From Paenibacillus dendritiformis (GTDB taxonomy: Bacteria > Bacillota > Bacilli > Paenibacillales > Paenibacillaceae): a stretch of 64,000 bases of DNA. The DNA is taken from the NCBI RefSeq assembly GCF_021654795.1, contig NZ_AP025344.1, positions 5,084,501 through 5,148,500 of the forward strand. Direction: 5' to 3'. A program made the position numbers and the translations under genes. The notes below the pieces were generated by a model that saw nothing but the letters and a program-made list of their open reading frames with translations, made no database searches and was not told where the DNA came from. This document shows positions 46,796 to 54,868 of this stretch, one piece after another (within the stretch, counting starts at the first letter, position 1; the number at the start of each line of letters is the position of its first letter).

Positions 46796-48004
46796 ATGGC
46801 AAAGGAAAGGAAGAAGAAAAAGAATGAGTTACCGCCCGGTGTCCGGGAACGGGACGGTCGTTACACGTATCGTTACAGCGTGCCCGTCATCGTTAACGGG
46901 AAAAAGACTCGTAAACAGAAGGAGACAAAGTCCTATTCAACAGCGAAAGCAGCGTACGCTGCAGGGATACTTATCGAGGCGGACAAGCAGCGCGGGAAAC
47001 TGGTAGACGAGAAAAATATCAGCCTGGAGAAATGGACAGAACGCTGGCTTGAGGATTATATCATTGAGAGGGAACCGAGAAAACACACAGTCCGGAACAA
47101 GAAGACCTCTATAAATTCCATCCTGCGGCACCTTGGCGCGGACACAAAGGTGAAGGACATAACAGGCGATGATTACCAGCAATGGCTGAACACTCTCAAA
47201 AAGAAAGGGCGGACAGAAGGAACCATCAAGGATTATCACAGCGACGCGAGTATGATTTTCGCTGATGCCGTCCGAAAAAACATTATCGGTATCGATCCTG
47301 CAGAAGGTGCAAGAATTCCGGCGTTCAAGCAAACCCTCGAAGAGATCGAAGCCGGGGAGGGTAGTCTTCCAAAATACTTAGAGAAAGACCAATTGAAACA
47401 TTTCCTGAACTTTGTCCGGTTCCGGGGGTATGCACAAGACTACGCCATGTTTGTTGTTCTGGCATACACGGGCCTGCGGATCGGGGAGTTGCTGGCACTA
47501 AAGGTGTCTGACTTCAACGAAGAAGAACGTTACGTTTCTGTAACCAAAACACTCACCGTGACAGGCAGTGTGAAGGATTACGAACTCGGACCGCCCAAGA
47601 ATACATCATCCATCCGCAAAGTGTCCATTGGCGATACGGTCATAAAGACCATCAGGAGTCAATTAGCGTGGCGTGCTCAGAAAGAAAAGAACGGTGAAGT
47701 GCTTCATGACGCAGGCTTTCTGTTCTGGAGCATTAAATATCCCGGCTACCCAGGTAGTGCGATTTCAATAGAATCTCGCTTCTCTCGTCTTCTTGAAGCT
47801 GCTGAGCTTCCTTCGTCGCTCACTCCGCACAGTTTGCGCCATACCCATGTAACGCTGCTTGCGGAAGCAGGGGAGCAACTAGCCGTTATTCAGGACCGGC
47901 TCGGACATAAGAACGACGACATCACGAGGCGAATCTACTTGCACGTCACGGAGGGACAAAAGAAACTTGTGCCCGATCGGTTCGAGCGTGTCATGAATTC
48001 TTAA
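46796..48004 (+). CDS. int: tyrosine integrase
   Basis: A 402-aa recombinase. It has a basic N-terminal arm-binding part (MAKERKKKKNELPPGVRERD), a core-binding helical domain (KWTERWLEDYIIEREPRKHT) and the catalytic domain with R in AYTGLRIGELLALKVSD, K in SSIRKVSI, H-x-x-R in LTPHSLRHTHVTLLAEAG, H in LGHKNDDITRR and Tyr in RIYLHVTE. It recombines attP with the AraC-gene site TGCGGCTGAAAT. Start ATG with GGCGGAGGGGATGAA. It ends 113 nt before attR. Confidence 0.95.
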   Translation: MAKERKKKKNELPPGVRERDGRYTYRYSVPVIVNGKKTRKQKETKSYSTAKAAYAAGILIEADKQRGKLVDEKNISLEKWTERWLEDYIIEREPRKHTVRNKKTSINSILRHLGADTKVKDITGDDYQQWLNTLKKKGRTEGTIKDYHSDASMIFADAVRKNIIGIDPAEGARIPAFKQTLEEIEAGEGSLPKYLEKDQLKHFLNFVRFRGYAQDYAMFVVLAYTGLRIGELLALKVSDFNEEERYVSVTKTLTVTGSVKDYELGPPKNTSSIRKVSIGDTVIKTIRSQLAWRAQKEKNGEVLHDAGFLFWSIKYPGYPGSAISIESRFSRLLEAAELPSSLTPHSLRHTHVTLLAEAGEQLAVIQDRLGHKNDDITRRIYLHVTEGQKKLVPDRFERVMNS

Positions 48005-48054
48005 TGTCCATCTTTGTGGGTAGACTGTGGGTAAAACGGCAATGGAACTCAATC

Positions 48055-48867
48055 CTATCTCGTAGAAACCGCTCTACGGTAGGCACTGGGAGACACCCCT
48101 ACTTTTTGTTTAAATCTGCGGCTGAAATAAAATTCGTCGCTGTAACCGACCTGCTGGGCAATCTCCCGCACCCGGGCATCCGCCTGCAGCATCATCCGCT
48201 TCGCATGGCGGATCCTTACTTCCGTAATATAATCGATCGTGCTTTGTCCGTATGTTTTTTTGAAAAGATCGACGTAGTACTTCGGACTGATATCGGCCAT
48301 CCGCGCCAGCTTCCCAATCGTCAGATTCTCGTTGAAATGATTGTCGATGTACGCCTTCGTTCGCTCCAGGGCCGCCCGCGGATCGCCGGGCAGCCGGCGA
48401 ATATTGGCGGCCACTCCGCACATCAGCTCGTGGAAGGCCGCTTGAGCGAGCAGACGTTCCGCCCTTAGCTCGGACCGGCTCTTGCCATACAGTATTTCAC
48501 AGAGCACGACGGTCGGCGCTTCCCGATGCAACGGCACCTCCCCGCGCAGCGGAAATTCCGCCTCCGGCTCCGCATCGGAGCGGATATCGAAGCGAATCAC
48601 ATACGCTTCGGCCTCCTGCCCTTCTTCCGCCGTCATGCCGATCGTCTGTCCCGGCGCGGCGACATGAACGGCTCCCTCGCCCAGCCGATATTCGGCGTAG
48701 TCAATGACCAGGCGGCCTTCGCCATGCTTGGACAGGACGAGGACATACGTGCTCAGCAACTGCGGCTCCATACGTCCGAAGCGCGCAATATCAACGCCGC
48801 GCAGCTTGAACCAGAATTGCTCCAAGCAGCGGCAAATATGTTCAGAGTCCATCATTGTGGTTCGCAA
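48055..48867 (-). CDS. AraC regulator, N-terminal half of siderophore regulator with prophage-supplied C-terminus
   Basis: A 270-aa protein. Residues 1-150 are a cupin-like N-terminal part; the AraC DNA-binding domain follows with DNHFNENLTIGKLARMADIS, PKYYVDLFKKTYGQSTIDYI and AKRMMLQADARVREIAQQVG. The last 20 residues, RFKQKVGVSPSAYRRAVSTR, are coded by prophage DNA beyond attR but still complete the AraC signature. The host version continued with QQIGVAPTVY and a siderophore-binding domain (now 3607-4484). The product should bind DNA but cannot sense the siderophore through that domain. TTG start chosen for GAGGTG six nt upstream; a GTG nine nt earlier is possible. Confidence 0.88.
   Translation of the reverse strand: MRTTMMDSEHICRCLEQFWFKLRGVDIARFGRMEPQLLSTYVLVLSKHGEGRLVIDYAEYRLGEGAVHVAAPGQTIGMTAEEGQEAEAYVIRFDIRSDAEPEAEFPLRGEVPLHREAPTVVLCEILYGKSRSELRAERLLAQAAFHELMCGVAANIRRLPGDPRAALERTKAYIDNHFNENLTIGKLARMADISPKYYVDLFKKTYGQSTIDYITEVRIRHAKRMMLQADARVREIAQQVGYSDEFYFSRRFKQKVGVSPSAYRRAVSTR
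48117..48128. other. attR core, right prophage junction
   Basis: Second copy of TGCGGCTGAAAT. Beyond the 12 identical bases the next 40 bp on the prophage side are still about two-thirds like the host sequence left of attL, because both code for the same AraC helix. Confidence 0.85.
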
Positions 48868-48896
48868 TGCAAGCACCTCGGCTGTACTTTAATGTG

Positions 48897-48911
48897 TGAT
48901 AATGATTATCA
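48897..48911. promoter_or_regulatory. perfect Fur box upstream of AraC regulator
   Basis: TGATAATGATTATCA is identical to the 7-1-7 Fur consensus. It lies about 30 nt before the regulator start, so the regulator gene should be repressed by iron like the uptake operon. Confidence 0.9.
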
Positions 48912-49165
48912 GTATCGCTATATTAAAGTAGCATAGCTGCGGGGTCCGGTCAATGTACTTCGAGGACGGAATGCGCCGGAGGAGCGAGAGGGGCATTGGG
49001 GCCGGACGATGTCCAGCCGGCAGCTGGTTGGCGAATCCCGCTTCGCCCTGAGTCTTGGGGAGAGATATTGCTTGATTATGCGCTACGCGTAGGGCAGGCC
49101 GGCCGGCATGCGCGCGGCGAAAGGCAAAACCGGGAGAAAATGGCGTTGTGAGGGAGAATTGATTC

Positions 49166-49366
49166 GTGGAGACAAATCCTGCAAAAGTGCACCAATTGGC
49201 AACACAACCGCGGCGCACAATGAGAATCCTGCAAAAGTGCAGCAATTTCCCCTTGTTACGGCAACTATTCGTTTTATCGCCCTGAAATGATGTATATTTG
49301 CAGGAATTCTACCGAAATACCCTATTTGGGGCGGATAAATAATGTAATTTTGCAGGATTCACTCCT
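49166..49366. repeat. dispersed CTGCA-rich repeat block
   Basis: AATCCTGCAAAAGTGCA occurs at 49175-49191 and 49225-49241; inverted forms TGTATATTTGCAGGAATT (49290-49307) and a 22-mer at 49338-49359 follow. The 22-mer recurs unchanged at 59777-59798. The whole 48912-49449 gap contains no credible gene. Confidence 0.65.
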
Positions 49367-49449
49367 CAGCGCAAGAACAAGAAGCCGGCTCGCATCGCGG
49401 CCATTACCCCGTTCAACTTGCACGCTTCCTAAAGCTCCTCAAAGCGAAC

Positions 49450-49733
49450 CTTCATGTGCTGTTCCCATGCAGCTTCATGTGTAGCTTCCGGAACAGCTTC
49501 ATGTGCTACTTCCCATGCAGCTACATGTGCTACTTCCCGTGCAGCTACATGTGCTCCTTCCCGTGCAGCTACATGTGCTCCTTCCCGCGCAGCTTCATGT
49601 GTAGCTTCCGGCACAGCTTCATGTGCTCCTTCCCGCGCAGCTTTATGTGCTACTTTCCGTACAGCTTATGTGCTACTTTCCGTACAGCTTATGTGCTACT
49701 TTCCGTACAGCTTATGTGCTACTTCCATGCACC
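49450..49733. repeat. 23/24-bp tandem repeat array, 12 units
   Basis: Twelve head-to-tail units of the type CTTCATGTGCTACTTCCC plus GTGCAG; units 1-9 are 23-24 bp with variable third quarter, units 9-12 are near-identical and mostly 23 bp. It gives open frames of cyclic peptides on both strands, none with a ribosome site. The next 190 nt up to the terminator show nothing. Confidence 0.8.
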
Positions 49734-49923
49734 TGTCCATCGTCCGGCGATTTCGCCTTACCTAACACGGTCAACACAAACCATTTCTCCCTCCACCAAT
49801 TACACGGCCTACATAAAATACGCTCTCCCCCGACCATTTGCCAACACAAATCATGCTCTTCCCCGACCAGTTTGACGGCCGACAGCGACCAGGCTCCCCC
49901 GGCTTTCTTTCACACGTTCAACC

Positions 49924-49958
49924 CAAAAAAGGCCGTCCTCCATACAGAGAACGGCCTT
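49924..49958 (-). terminator. intrinsic terminator of PepSY gene
   Basis: Minus-strand stem AAGGCCGT / ACGGCCTT, 14-nt loop, then TTTTTT, 18 nt after the stop codon. Confidence 0.88.
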
Positions 49959-49975
49959 CTTGCTTGCGAAGCGTA

Positions 49976-50287
49976 TTAATCTTCCTGCTCTACCTTAAGC
50001 ACTTTACCGGTCCGAGCATCCACTTCCACTTCAAACACTTTGTTCTGATCCGTCATAATGATGACTTCATACTTGATCTTCCCGTTGTCGGTGTCGAGAT
50101 CAACATGAAGAACTCTTCCCTTCACCTGCTGAAGGGCAATCGACTTCGCCTCTTGCTCGCTAATGACTTGCTGGGTCGGCTGGTTCGCCTGGTAGGCGGC
50201 ATGCGCTTCAGATGCCGCAGGAAATAGGGCGAGGGACGCCATGCCCGCATTCACCAGGGCAAGAACGCCAAGCACTGTTTTTTTCAA
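49976..50287 (-). CDS. secreted PepSY-domain protein
   Basis: A 103-aa exported protein: signal peptide KKTVLGVLALVNAGMASLAL ending near ASEAHA, then one PepSY domain (ISEQEAKSIALQQVKGRVLH, KIKYEVIIMTDQNKVFEVEV, DARTGKVLKVEQ). PepSY domains often bind or restrain secreted peptidases or act in envelope sensing. TTG start with GGAGCGTGTAAAGG. It lies alone with its own terminator, downstream of tRNA-Leu. Confidence 0.82.
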   Translation of the reverse strand: MKKTVLGVLALVNAGMASLALFPAASEAHAAYQANQPTQQVISEQEAKSIALQQVKGRVLHVDLDTDNGKIKYEVIIMTDQNKVFEVEVDARTGKVLKVEQED

Positions 50288-50377
50288 CCTTTACACGCTC
50301 CTATGTACAGTTATCTTTGTGTCTAGGTTCTGTACAAGAGGCTGAAATTATACGTCCGGAATATCGTTCGAAAACAA

Positions 50378-50403
50378 CAAAAAAAGCCTTATCTGCAAGG
50401 CTT
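50378..50403 (-). terminator. intrinsic terminator after tRNA-Leu
   Basis: Minus-strand stem AAGCCTT / AAGGCTT with 6-nt loop and TTTTTTT, 17 nt downstream of the tRNA. Confidence 0.85.
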
Positions 50404-50419
50404 CTCATTCGCTCTGTTA

Positions 50420-50505
50420 TGGTGCGGTAGAGAGGACTCGAACCTCCACGGGCGTACGCCCACTACCCCCTCAAGATAGCGTGTCTGCCATTCCACCACT
50501 ACCGC
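50420..50505 (-). tRNA. tRNA-Leu (anticodon GAG)
   Basis: An 86-nt class II tRNA. Acceptor GCGGTAG pairs with CTACCGC, followed by A and an encoded CCA. The anticodon stem CTATC/GGTAG closes the loop TTGAGGG, giving GAG. A long variable arm and GGTTCGAGTCC T-arm are present. It reads CUC/CUU Leu codons. The prophage does not use it as attachment site. Confidence 0.95.
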
Positions 50506-50666
50506 ACATTGAATTCCTCACCAAGAGGACAACAAAGTTAATATACCATCATTTGAGCCCAATGTAAAGTGGAATTGTTCTCCTGCAAAACTAGACCGGC
50601 CTCCGACTGAGACACCGGCCTATTCAAGTTCAGCAGAATTTTCGCCCGCCCTGCACCGAAGCGTGT

Positions 50667-52043
50667 TCATCCCTGCCCCGCCACTTGTTCCTCCGCCGCG
50701 TGTCCCGGATTCAGGCTTAGCCGTTCCCAGCCGCGCTTGCTCCATCTTCGCAGCATGACGAGTGCCCTTACCCATTCATCCGCGGCGAAGGCGAGCCAGA
50801 TTCCCGCCAGCCCCAAGCCGAACACGATCCCGAACATATAGGCCAAGGGCACGCTGATTCCCCACATCGAGACGAGACCGACAAGCACCGGGAATTTGAC
50901 GTCCCCCGCCGCGTTCAAGGAGCTGATAAGCACCATATTGCAGGCCCGGGCCGGCTCCAGCAGCACGGACAGGAGCATCAGTTGCCGGCCAAGCTTGATA
51001 ATCTCCGGGTCGGTGGTGAAGAATCCGATCAGCGGCCCGGACAAGGCGAACAAGATCAGGGAGACGGCCAGCGTCACCCCGGCCCCAAGCTTGAGATGAC
51101 GGATGCCGGAACGATAGGCTTCCTCCTTGCGCCCCGCCCCGATGTAATGGCCCGCGATGATTTGCGTGCCTTGGCCGATCGCCATCGAGAAGACGAAGAC
51201 GAAGGACGTGATGTTCTGGGTATAAATTTTGGTCGTCAATGCCGCCGCCCCCAGCATGGCGACCAGGTACGTAATGACAACCTGGGACAGATTATAGGAA
51301 ACATGCTCCCCGGCAGACGGAATGCCCAGCTTGAAAATAAGGCGAAGATCAGCTTGCCTCATCCGCAGCGGATGCATCAAGCGGACGGGCTGATCCAGCC
51401 GCCGGCTGCATACAACCCAGTACGCGATCATCGCGGCGGCCCGGCTGATCCAGGTCGATGCGGCCACTCCTTCCACTCCGAACGAAGGCAGGCCGAACGG
51501 CTCCATGAGCACGAAATAGTTGCCCGCGATATGCAGCGCGTTCACCCCGAACGAGATGACCATCATCTCCTTCACCAGGCCGCGGCACCGCAGCATCGTT
51601 CCGAGCGTCATGCTGAGAGCGATCAGGAAGACCGAGCTGCCGGTGATGGATAAATAAGCCCCGCCTTCCGCGAGCAGCCCCGGAGGCAGCTTGAACAGAA
51701 GCAGGAAGGCGTCGGCCCACGCCCACAAAACGGCGCTGAGCAGGAGGCCGATCATCAAGTTCAACGTGAGCGCCGTTCTCCCCAGGTCCCCCGCCTCCTT
51801 CAGCTTCCTCGCGCCAAGCCATTGATTCAGGATGACGCTTGTCCCGACCGTGACGAAGCCGAACATAAGGCTTGCGACCGTCAAAATTTGATTGGCCACG
51901 CCCACGGCCGCCACGGCGCCGTCGGAATGGCTGCTCAGCATCATCGTATCGGCCATGCCGAGCAGCATCCCGAACAACGACTCCATGAAGATGGGCCAGG
52001 TCAAGGAAAGAATGCCGGTGCGGCGATCATTCGGGAAACTCAT
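50667..52043 (-). CDS. MATE-family efflux transporter
   Basis: A 458-aa membrane protein with 12 spans in two related halves: LTWPIFMESLFGMLLGMADT (span 1), VGVANQILTVASLMFGFVTV, and in the second half LGIPSAGEHVSYNLSQVVIT and MAIGQGTQIIAGHYIGAGRK. These are NorM/DinF-type exporters driven by Na+ or H+. It is the last gene of the phosphodiesterase/ABC cluster: its ATG lies inside the end of the phosphoesterase gene (17-nt overlap). Substrate unknown. Confidence 0.88.
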   Translation of the reverse strand: MSFPNDRRTGILSLTWPIFMESLFGMLLGMADTMMLSSHSDGAVAAVGVANQILTVASLMFGFVTVGTSVILNQWLGARKLKEAGDLGRTALTLNLMIGLLLSAVLWAWADAFLLLFKLPPGLLAEGGAYLSITGSSVFLIALSMTLGTMLRCRGLVKEMMVISFGVNALHIAGNYFVLMEPFGLPSFGVEGVAASTWISRAAAMIAYWVVCSRRLDQPVRLMHPLRMRQADLRLIFKLGIPSAGEHVSYNLSQVVITYLVAMLGAAALTTKIYTQNITSFVFVFSMAIGQGTQIIAGHYIGAGRKEEAYRSGIRHLKLGAGVTLAVSLILFALSGPLIGFFTTDPEIIKLGRQLMLLSVLLEPARACNMVLISSLNAAGDVKFPVLVGLVSMWGISVPLAYMFGIVFGLGLAGIWLAFAADEWVRALVMLRRWSKRGWERLSLNPGHAAEEQVAGQG

Positions 52044-52944
52044 GGCTTACCTTGCTCCCGTCATCCAGCCGGATCCACGTCCGGAACCGGCGGTGCCCTT
52101 CCAGCAGGCGGATAACGCGTGCTCCCCGCTGAAGACCGCCGTACCCGCCGTATCCGGTCACTCGTCCATACCCAAGCCGGATGCCGTACACGCTGCCGAT
52201 ATAATCATTCTCATGATCATGGCCGGCGAAGGCGCCGACCATAACGCCGCTCTCCGCCATCGCGGCGAACAGCCCGCTGTTCAGGCGGGGGCAGCATACG
52301 TCTTCCTGCCGAATTCCCGCAGCCTGGCCGGAGTCCCAGGCCTCCTTGAACTCCGGCAGCGGAATATGGAAGAAGGCCAGACTCGGCAGAGCGCCGTGGC
52401 GCCGCCGCTGCTCGAGCAACTCCCGGCGGTACCAGTCCACTTGATCCGGACGAATCCAGGCATATCCGCCTACTGAAGCCGGAGCCATATCGCCGGAGTC
52501 AAAAAGATACAGAAGGGCGGCCGGCCCCGCCTGGGCATACGCCTTCACCGCGATGACATAGTTGCCAACCCCATGGATGTCCGCGGGACCCGCTTCCGCC
52601 AGCGACATCCGGCAGGACGCCATTCCCTCCAGCAGCTCCTCGCGGGCAGCTCCGCCCTCCGCGTCATGATTGCCGAAAATAACGGCGAACGGCACTTCTC
52701 TTCGCTCCGCTGTCTCGACAATGCGGCGAAGCGCGGCGACGGGCTCAACCGTTTCCTTCCCGTACAGCATGTCCCCGGAATAGACGACCAGATCGGGCCG
52801 CTCCGTCTCGATGATGCGCTCGGTCAGGGCCAAGGTGCGGGCGTCCAGCTCCGTCTTGCCGCCTCTTACATGCAGATCGGTGAATTGAACGATCGTAAAC
52901 GTGCCGTCCGGACGAAATTGCAGCGGTATGCTCATCCCGCTCAT
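52027..52944 (-). CDS. calcineurin-like metallophosphoesterase
   Basis: A 305-aa enzyme with the metal motifs IVQFTDLHVRGGKTELD (D-x-H), DLVVYSGDMLYGKE (G-D), FAVIFGNHDAEGGAARE (G-N-H-D), LAFFHIPLPEF (H) and VGAFAGHDHENDYIG (G-H-D-H). No signal peptide, so cytoplasmic. It starts in an ATGA overlap with the PHP gene; a second ATG nine nt later is possible. Its neighbours suggest a phosphodiester or nucleotide substrate. Confidence 0.88.
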   Translation of the reverse strand: MSGMSIPLQFRPDGTFTIVQFTDLHVRGGKTELDARTLALTERIIETERPDLVVYSGDMLYGKETVEPVAALRRIVETAERREVPFAVIFGNHDAEGGAAREELLEGMASCRMSLAEAGPADIHGVGNYVIAVKAYAQAGPAALLYLFDSGDMAPASVGGYAWIRPDQVDWYRRELLEQRRRHGALPSLAFFHIPLPEFKEAWDSGQAAGIRQEDVCCPRLNSGLFAAMAESGVMVGAFAGHDHENDYIGSVYGIRLGYGRVTGYGGYGGLQRGARVIRLLEGHRRFRTWIRLDDGSKVSHEFPE

Positions 52945-53834
52945 TCCCCCTTGCTCAGGAACAACGGCTGCGAGAACGCGCCGAAGCCCCCTTCCAAATA
53001 AACGGCCAAACGCACATACTGCTCGTCCCCTGTGCACTCGTACACGACCTGCTTGAAGCGGCCCGTCAGCTCATGAAGCACGCGGCCGTCCTTGCCGATG
53101 ACCGTCGCATATTTGTACATGCCGTCCAGATGAACATCGGACAATAAGTCGGCGACGATGGACGTCCCCTCGGCGCGGATCGACTCGAAGCCGTATCCGG
53201 TGGAGACGTAGAAGCTGCCCTGACGGATGGCGTTCAGCACCGCCTCGCGGCTGTTCTCGCGGGCACGCACCATATTCCACGCTCGCCGCTCCTGGCCGTA
53301 CGCGTGGAAATCGTCATTGCCGAAGCCCCATACTTGGCGGCCGGAGGACAGCAGCGCGTCCCATTTGTCGAAGGCGATGTCATACTGAGGATGACCGTCG
53401 CCATTGATGATCTCGATGCCGGTATAAGCGGGCAGCCGCAGCATATCTCCGAATTTCCAATATTGCGAAAAATACCGGTTCGGATGAACCAGCACCGAGA
53501 TGCCGCCGTTTTCCAGACAGAGGGACGAGAGACGCCCGTAATTTTCAATCGTAAATTCATTCGAATACGGTTCCATCAGCGTCTCCGGCGGCTGCACCAG
53601 CAGCATATGCGCCTGCGGGCTGCTCACCTCGATCGCCTCGAACAGCGTCGGAATGGGGCTGTCGGCCGCATGCGGCGTAATCCGATCATGATCGGAGATG
53701 CCCAGGAAGTCATAATCATGATACATCCGGTATACCGTCGCCAACGAGTGATGCCCGTCGCTGTTCGTCGTATGGTTGTGGAAGCTTCCCCGCAGCCATA
53801 CCCCTTCTTGTGCATATGGATTTCGAATCTTCAT
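52941..53834 (-). CDS. PHP-domain phosphoesterase
   Basis: A 297-aa protein. Metal motifs: LRGSFHNHTTNSDGHHSL (H-x-H), FLGISDHDRITP (D-H-D), GISVLVHPNRYF (H) and GFGNDDFHAYG (D-x-H). A beta part at the C-terminus (GRFKQVVYECTGDEQYVRLA) is also seen in related proteins. PHP enzymes hydrolyse phosphoesters with three metal ions. Start after GGAGGCAGGCTGG. It stands between the ABC permease and the metallophosphoesterase in one transcription unit. Confidence 0.85.
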   Translation of the reverse strand: MKIRNPYAQEGVWLRGSFHNHTTNSDGHHSLATVYRMYHDYDFLGISDHDRITPHAADSPIPTLFEAIEVSSPQAHMLLVQPPETLMEPYSNEFTIENYGRLSSLCLENGGISVLVHPNRYFSQYWKFGDMLRLPAYTGIEIINGDGHPQYDIAFDKWDALLSSGRQVWGFGNDDFHAYGQERRAWNMVRARENSREAVLNAIRQGSFYVSTGYGFESIRAEGTSIVADLLSDVHLDGMYKYATVIGKDGRVLHELTGRFKQVVYECTGDEQYVRLAVYLEGGFGAFSQPLFLSKGE

Positions 53835-53888
53835 CCAGCCTGCCTCCTGTCTGTTCGTAAGCATTGCAGCGGGTAAGACGTTGTATCG

Positions 53889-54788
53889 CTACTCTTTCAT
53901 GGAGCCAATCATGACGCCCTTGGCGAAATATTTTTGCAGAAACGGATAGACAATGACTATCGGCGTAATGACGATAATAATCGTAGCCATTTTCAGAGAC
54001 GTGCCGGTCACCTGCATTTTGTCCAGCATATCCATCTGCAGCGATCCCGCCGTATTCATCAGCGTCTCCGTCAACGCCTGCTGCTTCGTCAGCATCTCCT
54101 GCAGCACCGTCGACAACGGCTTCAAATTCGGATCGCGCACATAGAAGGTCCCCGTGAACCAGTCATTCCAGTGCCCGACCGCATTGAACAGCGAGATGGC
54201 GGCGATGACCGGCTTGCTCGTCGGCAAAATAATCCGGAAGAAGATGCCGAGATCGCCGCAGCCGTCAATCCGCGCCGCCTCCTCCAGCCCTTCCGGGACC
54301 TGCTGGAAGAAGGATCGCATTATCATCATGTTCCAGACGCTGTACAGCGCAGGCACGATATACACCCAGATGCTGTTCGTCAGATGAAGCTCCTTCAGCA
54401 CGATATAGTAAGGAATAAGCCCGCCGCTGAACAGCATCGTGAAGAACACGAAGAAGGTGATCTGCTTCTGCCCGGGCAGCGACTTGCTCTTGAGCGCGTA
54501 GGCGGCCATCGCCGTCAGCAGCACGCTGAGGAAGGTGCCGGCGATCGTGCGGAATACCGAGATGACGAAGCCGTTCACGATGTTGGATTGGCTGAACACT
54601 TCCTTGAAATTATCGAGCGTGAATTGACGCGGCCAAAAATAGATGCCGCCCTTCGCCGCATCCGTCCCTACGTTCAACGCCAGCGCCAGCACGTTCAAGG
54701 TCGGCAAAATAATGGACAGGCACAAAAATCCGAGCAGGGCGTAATTCAGCCCGGTCAGAAGCCGCCCGAACGCAGCCGTCTTTCTCAT
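53889..54788 (-). CDS. CUT1-type ABC permease (LplC-like)
   Basis: A 299-aa inner-membrane protein, six spans: NYALLGFLCLSIILPTLNVL first, with the ATPase-contact EAA loop in LEEAARIDGCGDLGIFFRII and the family end FLQKYFAKGVMIGSMKE. It pairs with the permease at 56662. Like its relatives in Paenibacillus the cluster has no ATPase gene and would use a shared MsmX-type ATPase. Start MRKTAAF after GAGGAACGAGG. Confidence 0.9.
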   Translation of the reverse strand: MRKTAAFGRLLTGLNYALLGFLCLSIILPTLNVLALALNVGTDAAKGGIYFWPRQFTLDNFKEVFSQSNIVNGFVISVFRTIAGTFLSVLLTAMAAYALKSKSLPGQKQITFFVFFTMLFSGGLIPYYIVLKELHLTNSIWVYIVPALYSVWNMMIMRSFFQQVPEGLEEAARIDGCGDLGIFFRIILPTSKPVIAAISLFNAVGHWNDWFTGTFYVRDPNLKPLSTVLQEMLTKQQALTETLMNTAGSLQMDMLDKMQVTGTSLKMATIIIVITPIVIVYPFLQKYFAKGVMIGSMKE

Positions 54789-54868
54789 CCTCGTTCCTCC
54801 CTCTATTTCCATGGATGGAGAGCCCCTCCGCTCCCGCGGACAGGCCCTCTCCTCCCCTTGGCGTTCGC

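Larger units (their letters stand above)
4473..48128. mobile_element. temperate podovirus-like prophage, about 43.7 kb
   Basis: Bounded by the 12-bp direct repeat and by the two halves of a disrupted host gene. It contains integrase, repressor/Cro switch, antirepressors, recombination and replication genes, terminase, portal, scaffold, capsid, adaptor and nozzle genes, large internal virion proteins, holin and endolysin. Lack of any tail tube, sheath or tape-measure gene and the presence of a propeller-type nozzle and LPD38-type internal protein suggest a short-tailed (podovirus) particle. Nearly all genes are on the minus strand; plus-strand exceptions are the lysogeny genes and a few cargo genes. 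The portal gene carries a one-base frameshift, so the element may be defective unless that is a read error. Confidence 0.95.

Noticed and set aside
49429..49875. Open frames with cyclic octapeptide repeats on both strands
   Set aside because: They arise from a 24-bp tandem repeat; no ribosome site, and the shift to 23-bp units breaks the frame. Treated as repeat DNA.
50420..50505. tRNA-Leu as prophage attachment site
   Set aside because: The duplicated core lies in the AraC gene; the tRNA is 2.3 kb outside attR and intact.
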